Shown here: in pieces, positions 62,276 to 64,000 of the stretch
Position numbering within the stretch: position 1 is the stretch's first letter
Layout: the number at the start of each line of letters is the position of its first letter
From: Coprococcus phoceensis
Lineage (GTDB): Bacteria > Bacillota > Clostridia > Lachnospirales > Lachnospiraceae
DNA: 64,000 bases
Assembly: GCF_900104635.1 (NCBI RefSeq)
Contig: NZ_FNWC01000007.1
Span: forward strand, 2,765,421 to 2,829,420
Reading direction: 5' to 3'
Notes under the pieces: generated by a model
Told to the model about the DNA's origin: nothing
Database searches by the model: none
Seen by the model: the letters and a program-made list of their open reading frames with translations, nothing else
Program-made: the position numbers and the translations under genes

Positions 62276-64000
<1,725 letters not shown>

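Overview
The window reads as a chromosomal segment of a low-GC, Gram-positive anaerobe, most likely a gut Lachnospiraceae (Mediterraneibacter/Ruminococcus gnavus, Blautia or Dorea type). Pointers are the split transketolase, GlgC/GlgD pair, SpoVG, T-box leaders on proS and metS, a preQ1-I riboswitch on queT, DnaD/DnaI-type loader genes, meso-diaminopimelate dehydrogenase, and traces of a hydroxyproline (glycyl radical) locus. No species can be fixed from sequence reading alone.

Layout. 0-14 kb: central carbon and housekeeping genes, mostly on the minus strand (fsa-tkt, dnaX-ybaB-recR-lacI, pfk, proS with T-box, rluA-like, spoVG, glgC-glgD), with map on plus. 14-19 kb, plus strand: murC, then a DnaA-box cluster followed by dnaD-like, dnaI and prs. 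19-30 kb, minus strand: a decayed flavin oxidoreductase, aroF, a YhaN/YhaO pair, a VanRS-like two-component system, asnS, and a lipid set (HAD phosphatase, PlsY-like, UgtP-like). 30-38.4 kb: the accessory region. It holds two near-identical toxin/antisense-RNA loci flanking an IS3 remnant, a fragment of a bacteriocin C39 transporter and a CPBP protease. Beyond them is a small satellite-like integrative element: VapE, small genes, Cro-like and CI-like regulators over three shared operators, a third toxin/antisense locus and a tyrosine integrase.

38.4-49 kb: queT, PadR plus a SEDS (FtsW-like) protein, a large exported protein ending in a degenerate C39 domain, a methyltransferase, a second two-component system, and the ruins of hypD-proC. 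49-64 kb: MATE pump and MerR/antiporter genes around a MerR-type promoter, a lipase-like hydrolase, citrate synthase, AIM24-rsmA-tatD-ddh, metS with T-box, an Rpn-family protein, and a beta-glucoside gene set cut by the right edge.

The most unusual content is the three type I toxin-antitoxin-like loci. Each has a 28-33 residue membrane peptide whose mRNA 3' end faces a short antisense RNA with a good promoter; the antisense terminator hairpin abuts the toxin stop codon. Loci 1 and 2 share almost everything except the hairpin that would be the RNA recognition element. Other points are the dead hypD-proC locus (internal deletions in both genes plus a Gly-to-Arg change in ProC) and a two-copy structured intergenic repeat of about 165 bp.
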